A DNA stretch of 64,000 bases from Noviherbaspirillum autotrophicum (GTDB lineage Bacteria; Pseudomonadota; Gammaproteobacteria; Burkholderiales; Burkholderiaceae_D). Shown piece after piece: positions 17,834 to 29,386 of the stretch (its first letter is position 1; each line of letters begins with the position of its first letter). The stretch is taken from positions 2,884,965-2,948,964 of the forward strand of contig NZ_JWJG01000028.1 of assembly GCF_000818395.1 (NCBI RefSeq). Direction: 5' to 3'. The notes under the pieces were generated by a model that saw nothing but the letters and a program-made list of their open reading frames with translations, was not told the origin of the DNA and did no database searches. The translations under genes and the position numbers were made by a program.

Positions 17834-17863
17834 GTTGTTGGTCGGATTTCAGATATCTGCTTT

Positions 17864-17893
17864 ATCATATAGTGTTTTGGCCCAATTGCTCAA
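17864..17893 (-). promoter_or_regulatory. Sigma-70-type promoter for fur
   Basis: On the minus strand TTGAGC (17888-17893), 18-nt spacer, TATGAT (17864-17869), 31 bp before the fur ATG. The -35 overlaps a short palindrome CTCAA-CGAA-TTGAG (17889-17902) shared with the bamE upstream region. No convincing Fur box was seen. Confidence 0.55.
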
Positions 17894-17916
17894 CGAATTG
17901 AGAATCCTTTAGAAGA

Positions 17917-18480
17917 ATGAATTTCTCCCGCATTGATCGTACACCAGCCCTCGCCGGCGCGCTTTGCCTGGTTGCCGCCTGCCTGGCCGGGTGCGCATCG
18001 AAAAATCCCTTGATCGATGAGCCGGCCATTGCCAGCAAGGCGCCCGAACAGCAAGCGCAGAAAACCGAGGCAAAACCTGCCGACGACACTGCCGCCGTGA
18101 CTACCGGCACGCCAACAGGAATCCGTCGCTTCCTCGGCATCTTCACGCCGTATCGGGTCGACGTCCAGCAAGGCAACTTCGTCTCGCGCGAAATGGTGAC
18201 CCAGCTCAAGGAAGGCATGCAGCGCAAGGAAGCGATTACGCGCGAGCAAGTACGCTTCGCATTGGGTACGCCCTTGCTGACCGACATCTTTCACGCCGAC
18301 CGCTGGGATTACGTCTTCCGTCTGAAAAAGCGCAGCGGCGAAATCATTTCGAGCCGCGTCACCGTCTTTTTCAAGGATAACCGGCTGGTACGCATCGAGG
18401 GCGGACTGCTCCCCACCGAGCAGGAATACCTGGCATTGATCGCGGGGTCCGCACCAGGCGCGACCCAACAAGGAAAATAA
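17917..18480 (+). CDS. bamE: Outer membrane protein assembly factor BamE (SmpA/OmlA)
   Basis: Small outer-membrane lipoprotein of the BAM complex. The 187-residue precursor has a signal peptide ending in the lipobox CLAGC (Cys about 26). A Pro/Ala/Lys-rich linker of about 45 residues follows, then the SmpA/OmlA fold: YRVDVQQGNFVSREMVTQL, ITREQVRFALGTPLL, DRWDYVFRLKK and VTVFFKDNRLVRIEG. The linker makes it longer than E. coli BamE. It is divergent from fur and 15 bp ahead of dapB, probably one operon. Confidence 0.93.
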   Translation: MNFSRIDRTPALAGALCLVAACLAGCASKNPLIDEPAIASKAPEQQAQKTEAKPADDTAAVTTGTPTGIRRFLGIFTPYRVDVQQGNFVSREMVTQLKEGMQRKEAITREQVRFALGTPLLTDIFHADRWDYVFRLKKRSGEIISSRVTVFFKDNRLVRIEGGLLPTEQEYLALIAGSAPGATQQGK

Positions 18481-18495
18481 TTCAACGGGCAGCAC

Positions 18496-19302
18496 ATGAC
18501 TCAATTAAAAATCGCCGTAGCAGGTGCATCCGGCCGCATGGGCCGCATGCTGATCGAAGCCATTCAAAACGCCGAGGATGTCACTTTGGCTGGCGCACTC
18601 GACGTCGCCGCCGCGCCCAGCCTTGGCAGCGACGCCGCAGCCTTTCTCGGCAAGCCTGCCGGAGTCCCGATCGAAGCGGACCTAGGCAAGGGATTGGCCA
18701 ACGCCGATTACCTGATCGACTTCACCCGTCCGGAAGGCACGCTGAAGCATCTGGCATACTGTGCGGCGCACGGTATCAAGATGATTATCGGCACCACCGG
18801 ATTCGATGAGGCAGGCAAGGCCGCCATCGCTGCCGCAGCCCAAAAAACCGCAATCGTGTTCGCTCCCAACATGAGCGTCGGGGTGAACGTCACGATGAAA
18901 TTGCTGGAACTGGCGGCGAAGAGTTTTTCGCACGGCTACGACATCGAAATCATCGAGGCGCACCATCGGCACAAGGTCGACGCACCGTCCGGCACCGCGC
19001 TCAAGATGGGCGAAGTCATCGCCGACGCTCTCGGTCGCGACCTGATGGATGTCGCCGTCTACGCGCGCGAAGGCGTAACCGGCGAGCGCGATCCGTCGTC
19101 GATCGGCTTTGCGACGATTCGCGGCGGCGACATCGTGGGCGACCATACCGTCCTGTTCGCCGGCATCGGCGAGCGCATCGAGATTTCGCACAAGTCGTCC
19201 AGCCGGGTCAGCTATGCGCTCGGCAGCCTGCGTGCGACACGCTTCCTCGCGGACAAGAAAACCGGCCTGTTCGACATGCAGGACGTACTGGGTCTGAAAT
19301 AA
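18496..19302 (+). CDS. dapB: 4-hydroxy-tetrahydrodipicolinate reductase
   Basis: NAD(P)H-dependent reductase of the lysine/diaminopimelate pathway. The 268-residue protein has the Rossmann motif [15 protein letters not shown] at residues 8-22, [22 protein letters not shown], the active-site region [17 protein letters not shown] and [17 protein letters not shown]. Its last codons form the first copy of a 17-bp tandem duplication that continues past the stop. Start and length are typical. Confidence 0.96.
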   Translation: MTQLKIAVAGASGRMGRMLIEAIQNAEDVTLAGALDVAAAPSLGSDAAAFLGKPAGVPIEADLGKGLANADYLIDFTRPEGTLKHLAYCAAHGIKMIIGTTGFDEAGKAAIAAAAQKTAIVFAPNMSVGVNVTMKLLELAAKSFSHGYDIEIIEAHHRHKVDAPSGTALKMGEVIADALGRDLMDVAVYAREGVTGERDPSSIGFATIRGGDIVGDHTVLFAGIGERIEISHKSSSRVSYALGSLRATRFLADKKTGLFDMQDVLGLK

Positions 19303-19318
19303 TACTGGGCCTGAAATA
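19286..19318 (+). repeat. 17-bp tandem duplication across the dapB stop
   Basis: TACTGGGTCTGAAATA (19286-19301) recurs as TACTGGGCCTGAAATA (19303-19318) with one mismatch, 17-bp period. The first copy encodes the last dapB codons including the stop; the second is untranslated and lies before tonB. It looks like a recent slippage duplication. Confidence 0.75.
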
Positions 19319-19346
19319 TCATGCATGAGCGGGGCGATCAAGCGGC

Positions 19347-20042
19347 ATGAAACCCGCCTCTTCATCGCTATTTGCCTTGGCCGCGGCAGCACTGCACGCG
19401 GCATTGATCGCTCTCGCAATCAATGGCCTGCGCGCGGGTCAACACAACGTACCACCGCGCAGGCCTGCCCAGGTACAGGTGCAGCTATTGCGAGAACAGC
19501 CCAAGGCCGCAGAAAAGTCACCCGCCACTCCGGTGCAACCGGAGCCACTACCGCAAAGGCCGGTGCACGAGCACAAACCCCGGACGATCCCTAAGCCAAA
19601 ACCGCAACCGCGCGAGCAGCCGGCCGCCCCAGCCAAGACGCCGGAAGCCCCCGCACCGACGGCGCAACCGAGTCCAGATGCAGCACCGGCACCCGCGCGC
19701 TCCAATAACACTGCGCCACCAGCACCCGCGGCAACTGCGCCGGCCGCGCCCGTCAAACGCGGCGTTTTCGTCGATCCTACCTACCTGGCCACCGAAACGG
19801 AAAAGTGGTATCCGCGCCAGGCAAAGCGATACGGAGACCAGGGCACTGTCCTGCTTCATGTCACCGTATCACCGGCAGGCCGCGCCGAGAAGGTAGAATT
19901 AAAAAAGGGCAGCGGCTACCCGCTGCTCGATACGGCTGCGATCGACCTTGCGAAGTCGATCACCTATCGGCCGGCGACACTGGACGGCAAGCCGGTGTCC
20001 GACTCGTTCAACTTGCCGGTCACATTTCAATTACACGATTAG
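19347..20042 (+). CDS. tonB: Energy transducer TonB
   Basis: Links the ExbBD proton motor to outer-membrane receptors. The 231-residue protein has an N-terminal membrane helix containing a His (LFALAAAALHAALIALAI, residues 8-25). A Pro/Lys/Gln-rich periplasmic spacer covers about 38-135. The C-terminal TonB domain includes WYPRQAKRYGDQGTVLLHV and GSGYPLLDTAAIDLAKSITYRPA. exbB and exbD follow directly. A TonB-dependent receptor is encoded at 51.8-53.8 kb. The transcript may continue from dapB; the ribosome site is weak. Confidence 0.93.
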   Translation: MKPASSSLFALAAAALHAALIALAINGLRAGQHNVPPRRPAQVQVQLLREQPKAAEKSPATPVQPEPLPQRPVHEHKPRTIPKPKPQPREQPAAPAKTPEAPAPTAQPSPDAAPAPARSNNTAPPAPAATAPAAPVKRGVFVDPTYLATETEKWYPRQAKRYGDQGTVLLHVTVSPAGRAEKVELKKGSGYPLLDTAAIDLAKSITYRPATLDGKPVSDSFNLPVTFQLHD

Positions 20043-20061
20043 GATCAAGGCTCAAACAACC

Positions 20062-20739
20062 ATGAACCAAACTCTCGGATTCGCGCATTACTGGGCTCAG
20101 GGCGATGTCGTCACGCACTCGGTCGCCTACCTGCTGCTGTCGATGTCGGTGGTCAGCTGGTATTACATTTTTTCGAAGGCGTGGAGCTCGTGGCGCATCC
20201 GCAGGAGCGCGGGCGCGCTCGAAGGCTTCTGGAAGGCGCCCACGCTCGATGATGCGATCGCCGTGGTCAAGAACGCCGACAGCGAGAACGTCTACACGCC
20301 GCTCGCCGCGCAAAGCGTGCAAGCGGCCAACGTGCGGTCCCAGGCCGGCTCGCTCAATGCGAACGTCGACCAGGGTGAACTGATCACCCGTACGCTGCGC
20401 CAGGAAATCAACCGCGTGTCCTCGCGCCTGGAAAGCGGATTGACGCTGCTGGCCTCGGTCGGCTCGACCGCCCCATTCGTTGGATTGTTCGGCACGGTGT
20501 GGGGCATTTATCATGCGCTGGTGGCGGTGTCGACTGCCGGCACGGTGCAGATCGACAAGGTGGCCGGCCCGGTCGGCGAAGCGCTGATCATGACTGCGCT
20601 CGGCCTGGTGGTCGCGATTCCCGCGGTGCTCGCCTATAACGCATTCACCCGTGTCAACCGCGTGACGCTGGCGGAACTGGACGCGTTCGCGCACGACTTG
20701 CACGCCTACCTAACAACCGGCGCGCGCGTCGGCAAATAA
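20062..20739 (+). CDS. exbB: TonB-system proton channel subunit ExbB
   Basis: MotA/TolQ/ExbB-family inner-membrane protein, 225 residues, that with ExbD converts the proton gradient to work on TonB. Helices lie at about residues 17-36, 129-152 and 168-190. The hallmark SVGSTAPFVGLFGTVWGIYHAL is near 135 and GPVGEALIMTALGLVVAIPAVLAYN near 170. The start at 20062 follows tonB by 19 bp; longer in-frame starts fall inside tonB. Confidence 0.94.
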   Translation: MNQTLGFAHYWAQGDVVTHSVAYLLLSMSVVSWYYIFSKAWSSWRIRRSAGALEGFWKAPTLDDAIAVVKNADSENVYTPLAAQSVQAANVRSQAGSLNANVDQGELITRTLRQEINRVSSRLESGLTLLASVGSTAPFVGLFGTVWGIYHALVAVSTAGTVQIDKVAGPVGEALIMTALGLVVAIPAVLAYNAFTRVNRVTLAELDAFAHDLHAYLTTGARVGK

Positions 20740-20757
20740 TCAATCCGGAGCAAAATC

Positions 20758-21186
20758 ATGGCATTCGGCGGATTCAACAACGACAAACAGGGCGCCCCGA
20801 TGGCGGACATCAACGTCACGCCGATGGTGGACGTAATGCTGGTGCTGCTGGTGATTTTCATCATCACCGCGCCACTGTTTACGCACGCGATCAAGCTGGA
20901 TCTGCCGGCGGCGCAATCGGCACCGGCGCCGGAAAAACCGGAGACGATTTCGCTATCGATCAACGGCGAAGGCAGGATCTTCTGGAACAACGATCCGATC
21001 GAGCAAAAGGATCTCGATGCCAAGCTGGGGGACGCGGCAAAGAAGCAGCCGCAGCCGGAATTGCAGCTGCGTGCCGACAAGGCGACGCGCTATGAAATCA
21101 TTGCCCAGGTCATGTCTGCGGCGCAGACCAACGGCATGACCAAGATGGGATTCGTGACCGACTCGAAAGAAGCGCCGAAAAAGTAA
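20758..21186 (+). CDS. exbD: TonB-system subunit ExbD
   Basis: ExbD/TolR-family protein of 142 residues. A short cytoplasmic N-terminus (MADINVTPMVDVM) leads into one membrane helix, VDVMLVLLVIFIITAPLF, with the essential Asp. A periplasmic domain follows, ending with RADKATRYEIIAQVMSAAQTNGMTKMGFVTD. It is the last gene of the tonB-exbB-exbD run, 18 bp after exbB and 3 bp before the barstar-like gene. Confidence 0.95.
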   Translation: MAFGGFNNDKQGAPMADINVTPMVDVMLVLLVIFIITAPLFTHAIKLDLPAAQSAPAPEKPETISLSINGEGRIFWNNDPIEQKDLDAKLGDAAKKQPQPELQLRADKATRYEIIAQVMSAAQTNGMTKMGFVTDSKEAPKK

Positions 21187-21189
21187 GCG

Positions 21190-21516
21190 ATGCCGACCGC
21201 GCGCCTGAACGGGATGGAGATCCGCAACTGGCAAGACTTTCATCGTGAAAGCCAGTCGGCGTTCGGTTTTCCCGAGTTTTACGGACGTAACATGGATGCC
21301 TGGATCGACTGCCTGAGTACCCTACGCGACGGCGACGGCATGTCCCAGTTGATGCTGGGACCGGACGAGGCGCTCGACGTCGAGGTGCTCTGTGCCGGCA
21401 TTCTGCGGCGCCAAGCACCTGAAATCCTTGACGCGCTGATCGACTGCGTCGCCGCCGTCAACGAGCGTTACGCGGAAAACGGCGAAAAACCGGCACTCAG
21501 CCTCCTTCTTCGTTGA
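21190..21516 (+). CDS. Barstar-like (ribonuclease inhibitor) protein
   Basis: A 108-residue protein of the barstar family. Visible are the N-terminal strand/helix ARLNGMEIRNWQDFHRESQSAFGFPEFYGRNMDAWIDCL (positions 5-43), in which FPEFYGRNMDAWIDC matches the barnase-contact helix of barstar, and a C-terminal helix LDALIDCVAAVNERYAE. Barstar inhibits barnase-type RNases by plugging the active site. No barnase-like gene is next to it or elsewhere in the window, so it is an orphan. It starts 3 bp after exbD and precedes the leuS promoter, suggesting it ends the exbBD transcript. Confidence 0.8.
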   Translation: MPTARLNGMEIRNWQDFHRESQSAFGFPEFYGRNMDAWIDCLSTLRDGDGMSQLMLGPDEALDVEVLCAGILRRQAPEILDALIDCVAAVNERYAENGEKPALSLLLR

Positions 21517-21547
21517 TTTTTCGACGAATTTCAGCCCTGCCACGGCG

Positions 21548-24251
<2,704 letters not shown>

Positions 24252-24261
24252 TCGAATCGGA

Positions 24262-24768
24262 ATGCCCATGATACGTCGCGCAGCTTGTATTCTTGCCCTG
24301 GCAACGCCACTGATGCTGTCTGCATGCGGTTTCCAGCTGCGCGGCTCGGGCGATACGGCACTTCCGTTCAAGAGCATTTATGTCGGGTTGCCGGAAAACT
24401 CGGCGCTCGGCTCCGAGCTGAAGCGTTATATAAGGGCGGACGACCACACCCAGGTGGTCAGCGACCCGAAGGCGGCGCAAGTCATACTCGATGTCCTGTC
24501 CGAGTCGCGGGAAAAAGCCATCCTGTCGCTGAACACGCAAGGACGCATCCGCGAGTACACGCTTTACTACAAGCTGCGTTTTCGCGTGCGGGACGGCCAG
24601 AACAAGGAATTGATCGCGCCCACCGATATCACCTTGAAGCGGGACATCAGCTTTAACGAATCGGCCGTGATGGCAAAGGAAAACGAGGAAGCGCTGCTGT
24701 ATCGCGACATGCAGAGCGACCTGGTGCAGCAGCTGCTGCGGCGCCTGCACGCGATCAAATCGGCGTGA
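24262..24768 (+). CDS. lptE: LPS-assembly lipoprotein LptE
   Basis: Outer-membrane lipoprotein that plugs the LptD barrel for LPS insertion. The 168-residue precursor has a signal peptide with lipobox LSAC (Cys near 22) and then GFQLRGSG, the usual start of mature LptE. RIREYTLYYKLRFRVRDG and the C-terminal helix YRDMQSDLVQQLLRRL fit the family. leuS-lptE-holA is a conserved order. Met1 or Met3 may be the start. Confidence 0.93.
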   Translation: MPMIRRAACILALATPLMLSACGFQLRGSGDTALPFKSIYVGLPENSALGSELKRYIRADDHTQVVSDPKAAQVILDVLSESREKAILSLNTQGRIREYTLYYKLRFRVRDGQNKELIAPTDITLKRDISFNESAVMAKENEEALLYRDMQSDLVQQLLRRLHAIKSA

Positions 24769-24792
24769 TGCAAACCACGGCAAGGAAGACGG

Positions 24793-25806
24793 ATGCAACT
24801 GCGGCTTGACGCTCTGGACGCGCACCTGGCGAAGTCGCTCGCGCCGCTCTATGTCATCACCAGCGACGAGCACCTGCTTGCGCTGGAAGCCGCCGACAAG
24901 ATCCGCAAGGCGGCGCGCGCGCAAGGGCTTTCCGAGCGCGAGGTATTGGTGGTCGAGCGCAGCTTCAAGTGGGGCGAGCTGCTTGCCGCCAACCAGTCGC
25001 AGTCCCTGTTCGGCGACCGCAAGCTGATCGAGCTGCGCATCCCAACCGGAAAACCAGGCAAGGACGGCGGACAGGCGCTGCAGGAATACGTGGCGAACCT
25101 GAACCCGGATAACGTGACGCTGATCACGTTGCCCAAGCTGGATTGGGCAACGCAGAAAAGCGCGTGGGTGGCAGCCTTGCAGCAGGCCGGCATGTATCTC
25201 GACATTCCCCTGGTGGAGCGCGCACAGCTGCCGGGCTGGATCGGCAACCGCCTCGCCGCGCAAAGGCAGAGCGTCGATCGCCAGAGCATCGATTTCATCG
25301 CCGATCGCGTGGAGGGCAACCTGCTGGCCGCGCACCAGGAAATCCAGAAGCTCGCCCTGCTCTACCCGGAAGGCAAACTGAGCTTCGAGCAGGTGCAGGA
25401 CGCAGTGCTCAACGTCGCCCGCTACGACGTATTCAAGCTGAACGAGGCCATGCTGGCGGGCGACGTGGCGCGCCTGGTGCGCATGATCGAAGGCTTGAAG
25501 GGCGAAGGCGAGGCGCTGCCGCTGGTGCTGTGGGCGATGACCGAGGAAATCCGCACCCTGCTGCGGCTGAAGGCGGGCGTCGCGCAAGGCAAGGCGCTCG
25601 GCGTGCTGATGAAGGAGTCCCGCATCTGGGGGCCGCGCGAGAGGCTGATGGAACCGGCGCTGCGGCGCCTGAAGCAGCCGGCGCTGGAAGCGGCACTGCA
25701 GGAAGCGGCGCAAATCGATAAGATGGTCAAGGGATTGCGGGCGAAGGCTTTTGCCGGCGACGCATGGGATGCATTGCTGCAGCTCGGTCTGAAGGTCGCG
25801 CGGTAG
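24793..25806 (+). CDS. holA: DNA polymerase III delta subunit
   Basis: Clamp-loader subunit that opens the beta clamp. The 337-residue protein has the N-terminal AAA+-like fold without a P-loop (APLYVITSDEHLLALEAADKIRKA), QSLFGDRKLIELRIP, WIGNRLAAQRQSVDRQSIDFIADRVEGNLLAAHQEIQKL and a C-terminal collar domain. It follows lptE by 24 bp. Confidence 0.94.
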   Translation: MQLRLDALDAHLAKSLAPLYVITSDEHLLALEAADKIRKAARAQGLSEREVLVVERSFKWGELLAANQSQSLFGDRKLIELRIPTGKPGKDGGQALQEYVANLNPDNVTLITLPKLDWATQKSAWVAALQQAGMYLDIPLVERAQLPGWIGNRLAAQRQSVDRQSIDFIADRVEGNLLAAHQEIQKLALLYPEGKLSFEQVQDAVLNVARYDVFKLNEAMLAGDVARLVRMIEGLKGEGEALPLVLWAMTEEIRTLLRLKAGVAQGKALGVLMKESRIWGPRERLMEPALRRLKQPALEAALQEAAQIDKMVKGLRAKAFAGDAWDALLQLGLKVAR

Positions 25807-25842
25807 CATTTAAGAACAGTTATCAAGCAGGCTCATCGAAAA

Positions 25843-27108
25843 ATGGACATCAAGCTCTACATGAACGAGGTCGGCCAGCGCGCGCGCAAGGCATCGCGCG
25901 CCATGGCCAAGGCGGATACCGCAGCGAAGAACCGGGCGCTGGCATTGATTGCCGCAGCCATCCGGCGCGATGCCGATGCGCTGCGCGCCGCCAACCAGAA
26001 GGATCTGGAAGCGGCCCGCGCCAACGGCCTGGCGCCAGCCATGCTGGACCGCCTGACCCTGTCGGACAAGGCGATCGCCACCATGGCCGAAGGCCTGGAG
26101 CAGATCGTGTCCCTGCCGGACCCGATCGGCGAAATCTCGAACATGAAGTACCGTCCGACCGGCATCCAGGTCGGCCAGATGCGCGTGCCGCTCGGTGTGA
26201 TCGGCATCATTTACGAAGCGCGTCCGAATGTGACAGTAGACGCTGCCGGCCTGTGCATCAAGAGTGGCAATGCGACGATTTTGCGCGGCGGCTCGGAAGC
26301 GATCCACTGCAACCAGGCGCTGGCGAAGCTGGTGAAGGAAGGACTGGCCGGCGCCGGCTTGCCGCAGGACGCAGTGCAGATCGTCGAGACCACCGACCGC
26401 GCCGCCGTGGGCGAAATGATCACGATGCCGCAATATGTGGACGTGATCGTGCCGCGCGGCGGCAAGGGTTTGATCGAGCGCCTGATGAAGGAATCGACGG
26501 TGCCGATGATCAAGCACCTGGACGGCATTTGCCATGTCTACATTGATGACCGCGCCGATATCGAGAAGGCGCTGAAAATTTCATTCAACGCGAAATGTCA
26601 TCGCTACGGCACCTGCAACACCATGGAAACGCTGCTGGTGGCGCGCGCCATTGCCCCGCAAGTGCTGCCGAAGCTGGCCGAGCTGTACGGCACCAAGGAT
26701 GTCGAACTGCGCGCCGACGATGAAGCGCGCGCTATTCTCGCCGGCTATCCGCACCTCGCCGCCGCCACCGAGGAAGATTGGCGCACCGAGTATCTGGCCG
26801 CGATCCTGGCGGTGAAACTCGTCGACGGCATTGACCAGGCGATCGAACACATCAACACCTATTCGTCGCAGCATACCGACGCCATCGTCACCGAAGACTA
26901 CAGCCGCGCGATGCGCTTTTTGCGCGAAGTCGACTCGGCGTCCGTCATGGTCAATGCCTCGACGCGCTTTGCCGACGGATTCGAATACGGGCTCGGTGCG
27001 GAAATCGGCATTTCGAACGACAAGCTGCATGCGCGCGGTCCGGTCGGCCTGGAAGGACTGACGTCGCTGAAGTACGTGGTGTTCGGGCATGGCGAAGTGC
27101 GCGAATAA
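25843..27108 (+). CDS. proA: Gamma-glutamyl phosphate reductase
   Basis: NADPH-dependent second step of proline synthesis, giving glutamate-5-semialdehyde. The 421-residue protein has the ALDH-like fold: [42 protein letters not shown], and the catalytic Cys in [13 protein letters not shown] near residue 250. The end [38 protein letters not shown] contains the ProA signature. Its partner proB is not in the window. Confidence 0.97.
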   Translation: MDIKLYMNEVGQRARKASRAMAKADTAAKNRALALIAAAIRRDADALRAANQKDLEAARANGLAPAMLDRLTLSDKAIATMAEGLEQIVSLPDPIGEISNMKYRPTGIQVGQMRVPLGVIGIIYEARPNVTVDAAGLCIKSGNATILRGGSEAIHCNQALAKLVKEGLAGAGLPQDAVQIVETTDRAAVGEMITMPQYVDVIVPRGGKGLIERLMKESTVPMIKHLDGICHVYIDDRADIEKALKISFNAKCHRYGTCNTMETLLVARAIAPQVLPKLAELYGTKDVELRADDEARAILAGYPHLAAATEEDWRTEYLAAILAVKLVDGIDQAIEHINTYSSQHTDAIVTEDYSRAMRFLREVDSASVMVNASTRFADGFEYGLGAEIGISNDKLHARGPVGLEGLTSLKYVVFGHGEVRE

Positions 27109-27131
27109 TCTCTCACAAGAACGGAAAATTC

Positions 27132-27557
27132 ATGTACCTCTGGGTAAAAGCGCTGCACATCATTTTTGTCGCCTCCTGGTTCGCGGGGCTGTTTTACCTG
27201 CCGCGCATCTACGTCAACCTGGCCATGGAAAGCGACCAGAAAGCGTCGGCGCGCCTACTGCTGATGGCACGCAAGCTGTACCGCTTCATGACGGTCCTGA
27301 TGATCCCGACGCTGATCTTCGGACTGTGGCTGTGGCTCGGTTACGGCATCGGCAAGGGCCCGGGCAATGCGTGGATGCACGTCAAGCTGGCTATCGTCGT
27401 GCTGCTGGTCGGCTACCATCATGCGTGCGGCTCGCTGCTGAAGAAGTTCGAAAAGGGCGCAAACACGCGCAGCCACGTCTGGTATCGCTGGTTCAACGAA
27501 GTGCCGACCATCGGGCTATTCATCGCCGTCATCATGGTCGTGGTCAAGCCGTTCTGA
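27132..27557 (+). CDS. hemJ: HemJ-type protoporphyrinogen IX oxidase
   Basis: Four-helix membrane protein (141 residues) of the UPF0093/HemJ family, which oxidises protoporphyrinogen IX to protoporphyrin IX, the substrate of ferrochelatase. The conserved N-terminal WVKALHIIFVASWFAGLFYLPR, with the essential His near residue 9, and WMHVKLAIVVLLVGYHH, with the conserved Lys, are both present. The end WFNEVPTIGLFIAVIMVVVKP is typical. CopD-like copper transport proteins are distant relatives, but these motifs favour HemJ. It is 23 bp after proA. Confidence 0.9.
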   Translation: MYLWVKALHIIFVASWFAGLFYLPRIYVNLAMESDQKASARLLLMARKLYRFMTVLMIPTLIFGLWLWLGYGIGKGPGNAWMHVKLAIVVLLVGYHHACGSLLKKFEKGANTRSHVWYRWFNEVPTIGLFIAVIMVVVKPF

Positions 27558-27615
27558 TTTTCCTCATCGCCGGGCGAGCGCCGCCCGGTCATTTTTCACG
27601 GATAAAGGGTTCCCC

Positions 27616-28821
27616 ATGTCGCATTCATTTTTCTGCCCCTGCCCGCGCGGCCTCGAAGCCGCTCTCGCCGAGGAAATCGGCGAAATCGCGCAACACAGCC
27701 GCACGCTCAAGGTTCACAACCAGGTGCCGGGCGGCGTGCATTGCTCAGGCGTGCTCGCCGACTCCTATCGCATCAATCTGCACTCCCGCATCGCCTCGCG
27801 CGTGCTGCTGCGCATCGCGCACGGCAGCTACACCAACGAAAACGACATCTATGACCTGGCGCTGGCCGCGCCGTGGGAGGAATGGTTCGATGTGGACCAC
27901 ACCATCCGGGTCGACCTCACCGCGATCAAGTCGCCGCTGAAAAGTCTGGAATTCACCACGCTCAAAATCAAGGATGCGGTGTGCGACCGCTTCCGCGACC
28001 TGTATTCGAAGCGGCCCTCGGTCAACACGCGCACGCCCGACATGCGCATCGTCGGCTTCCTCGATGCGCGCACCTTTACGCTGTACCTTGATACGTCGGG
28101 CGAGGCACTGTTCAAGCGCGGCTGGCGCCAGGAAACGGGCGACGCGCCGCTGCGCGAAAACCTGGCGGCCGGACTGCTGCGCGTGTCGGGCTGGAAGCCG
28201 GGCACGGTACTGTTTGATCCGATGTGCGGCTCCGGCACGATCCTGGTCGAAGCGGCCCAAATCCTCTCCGGCATTCCGCCCGGCGCGCGCCGCCATTTTG
28301 CATTCGAAAAGTTCCACGATTTCAATGCCGAGGAATGGCTGGCCATCAAAGGCAGTTTCAAGCCGGCTCCGTTGCCGACCGCACCGTCCATCTTCGGCAG
28401 CGACATCTCGGGCGACATGATCGTCATGACCCGCAACAATCTCCACAATGCCGGCATCCAGTTCGAGGTGCCGTTAAAGCAGATCGAAGCGCAGGAAGTC
28501 AAACCACCGACTGAACAAGCGGGCATCCTCCTGACCAACCCGCCCTACGGCGAGCGCATCGGCGTGCGCGGCGACCGTTCGCAAGAACCGGACGAGATGG
28601 CGGCATCCTTCTACAGTGCGTTCAGCACCACGCTGAAGCAGCGCTTTGCCGGCTGGCAGGTTTTCCTGTTTACCGCCGATCTCGGCTTGCCCAAGATGCT
28701 GCGCCTGAAGGAATCGCGCAAGACGCCGTTCTTCAATGGCGCACTGGAGTGCCGGTTGTTCCGCTTCGAGATGGTGGCGGGATTTAACCGGCGCGAAGAA
28801 GCGAAGCCGAAGCAAGCATAA
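27616..28821 (+). CDS. rlmL: THUMP-domain 23S rRNA guanine-N2 methyltransferase (RlmL-type)
   Basis: AdoMet-dependent RNA methyltransferase. The 401-residue protein has an N-terminal ferredoxin-like/THUMP region (about 1-150) and then a Rossmann methyltransferase domain with FDPMCGSGTILVEAA near residue 200 and the catalytic LLTNPPYGERIG near 310. It corresponds to the RlmL half (m2G2445) of the fused E. coli RlmKL; no RlmK domain is present. Exact target base is inferred from homology. It starts 58 bp after hemJ. Confidence 0.87.
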   Translation: MSHSFFCPCPRGLEAALAEEIGEIAQHSRTLKVHNQVPGGVHCSGVLADSYRINLHSRIASRVLLRIAHGSYTNENDIYDLALAAPWEEWFDVDHTIRVDLTAIKSPLKSLEFTTLKIKDAVCDRFRDLYSKRPSVNTRTPDMRIVGFLDARTFTLYLDTSGEALFKRGWRQETGDAPLRENLAAGLLRVSGWKPGTVLFDPMCGSGTILVEAAQILSGIPPGARRHFAFEKFHDFNAEEWLAIKGSFKPAPLPTAPSIFGSDISGDMIVMTRNNLHNAGIQFEVPLKQIEAQEVKPPTEQAGILLTNPPYGERIGVRGDRSQEPDEMAASFYSAFSTTLKQRFAGWQVFLFTADLGLPKMLRLKESRKTPFFNGALECRLFRFEMVAGFNRREEAKPKQA

Positions 28822-28832
28822 GGTGTTGCACC

Positions 28833-28858
28833 GCTCCTGACACAATGCTGTCAGGAGC
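28833..28858 (+). terminator. Stem-loop after rlmL
   Basis: Perfect 10-bp arms GCTCCTGACA / TGTCAGGAGC with a 6-nt loop, 11 bp past the rlmL stop. Only C/T-mixed sequence follows, with no clean U-tract. A terminator or mRNA-end stabiliser is likely because a fresh transcription unit with its own strong ribosome site begins after it. Confidence 0.55.
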
Positions 28859-28912
28859 CCTCCTGCATGATGCATCCATGCCATGTGGCATACCACTTTC
28901 AAGGAGCGCATC

Positions 28913-29281
28913 ATGCAAACGAAAATCAATTGGTTCGAAATCCCCTCCACCGACTTCTCCCGCGCCATCAGCTTCTATGAGCGCATCTTCGATACCAAGC
29001 TGAGAATGGAGCAGTTCGGGGAAGTCCCGATGGGGATTTTCACTGCGCACGACGGCGACGGCGTGGGCTGCGTCGTGCACGGCGAACATTTCATTCCGAA
29101 TGAAAACGGCCCGATCCTGTATCTCGATGCGGACTCCGGCCTCGACAAGATTTTGGCGCGCATCGAATCCGCCGGCGGGCGCATCCTGATGGAGAAAATG
29201 GCATTGCCGCGCAACCTCGGCTATATCGCGCACTTCATGGATACCGAAGGCAACCGGCTGGCGCTGCATGCGGAGCAATGA
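28913..29281 (+). CDS. VOC-family (glyoxalase/bleomycin resistance-like) protein
   Basis: 122-residue protein of the vicinal-oxygen-chelate superfamily. Paired beta-alpha-beta-beta-beta modules are visible: INWFEIPSTDFSRAISFYERIF at the start and ILARIESAGGRILMEK ... GYIAHFMDTEGNRLALHA at the end. This is the subgroup often annotated as a predicted lactoylglutathione-lyase-like enzyme; the substrate is unknown. The start at 28913 is set by AAGGAG 7 nt upstream; an earlier in-frame start (28883) is less likely. Confidence 0.82.
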   Translation: MQTKINWFEIPSTDFSRAISFYERIFDTKLRMEQFGEVPMGIFTAHDGDGVGCVVHGEHFIPNENGPILYLDADSGLDKILARIESAGGRILMEKMALPRNLGYIAHFMDTEGNRLALHAEQ

Positions 29282-29386
29282 GCGGTCGCTGGACGGGGCA
29301 GGACGCCTTTGCCAAAATGACGCAATGCAAGCGTACTGTCCATTCATCATCCGCAACCTCGAACCGCCGCGAGGAGCCCGGCTCTA

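Noticed and set aside
17834..17916. Fur box between fur and bamE
   Set aside because: The AT-rich gap has a short CTCAA/TTGAG palindrome but nothing close to repeated GATAAT units.
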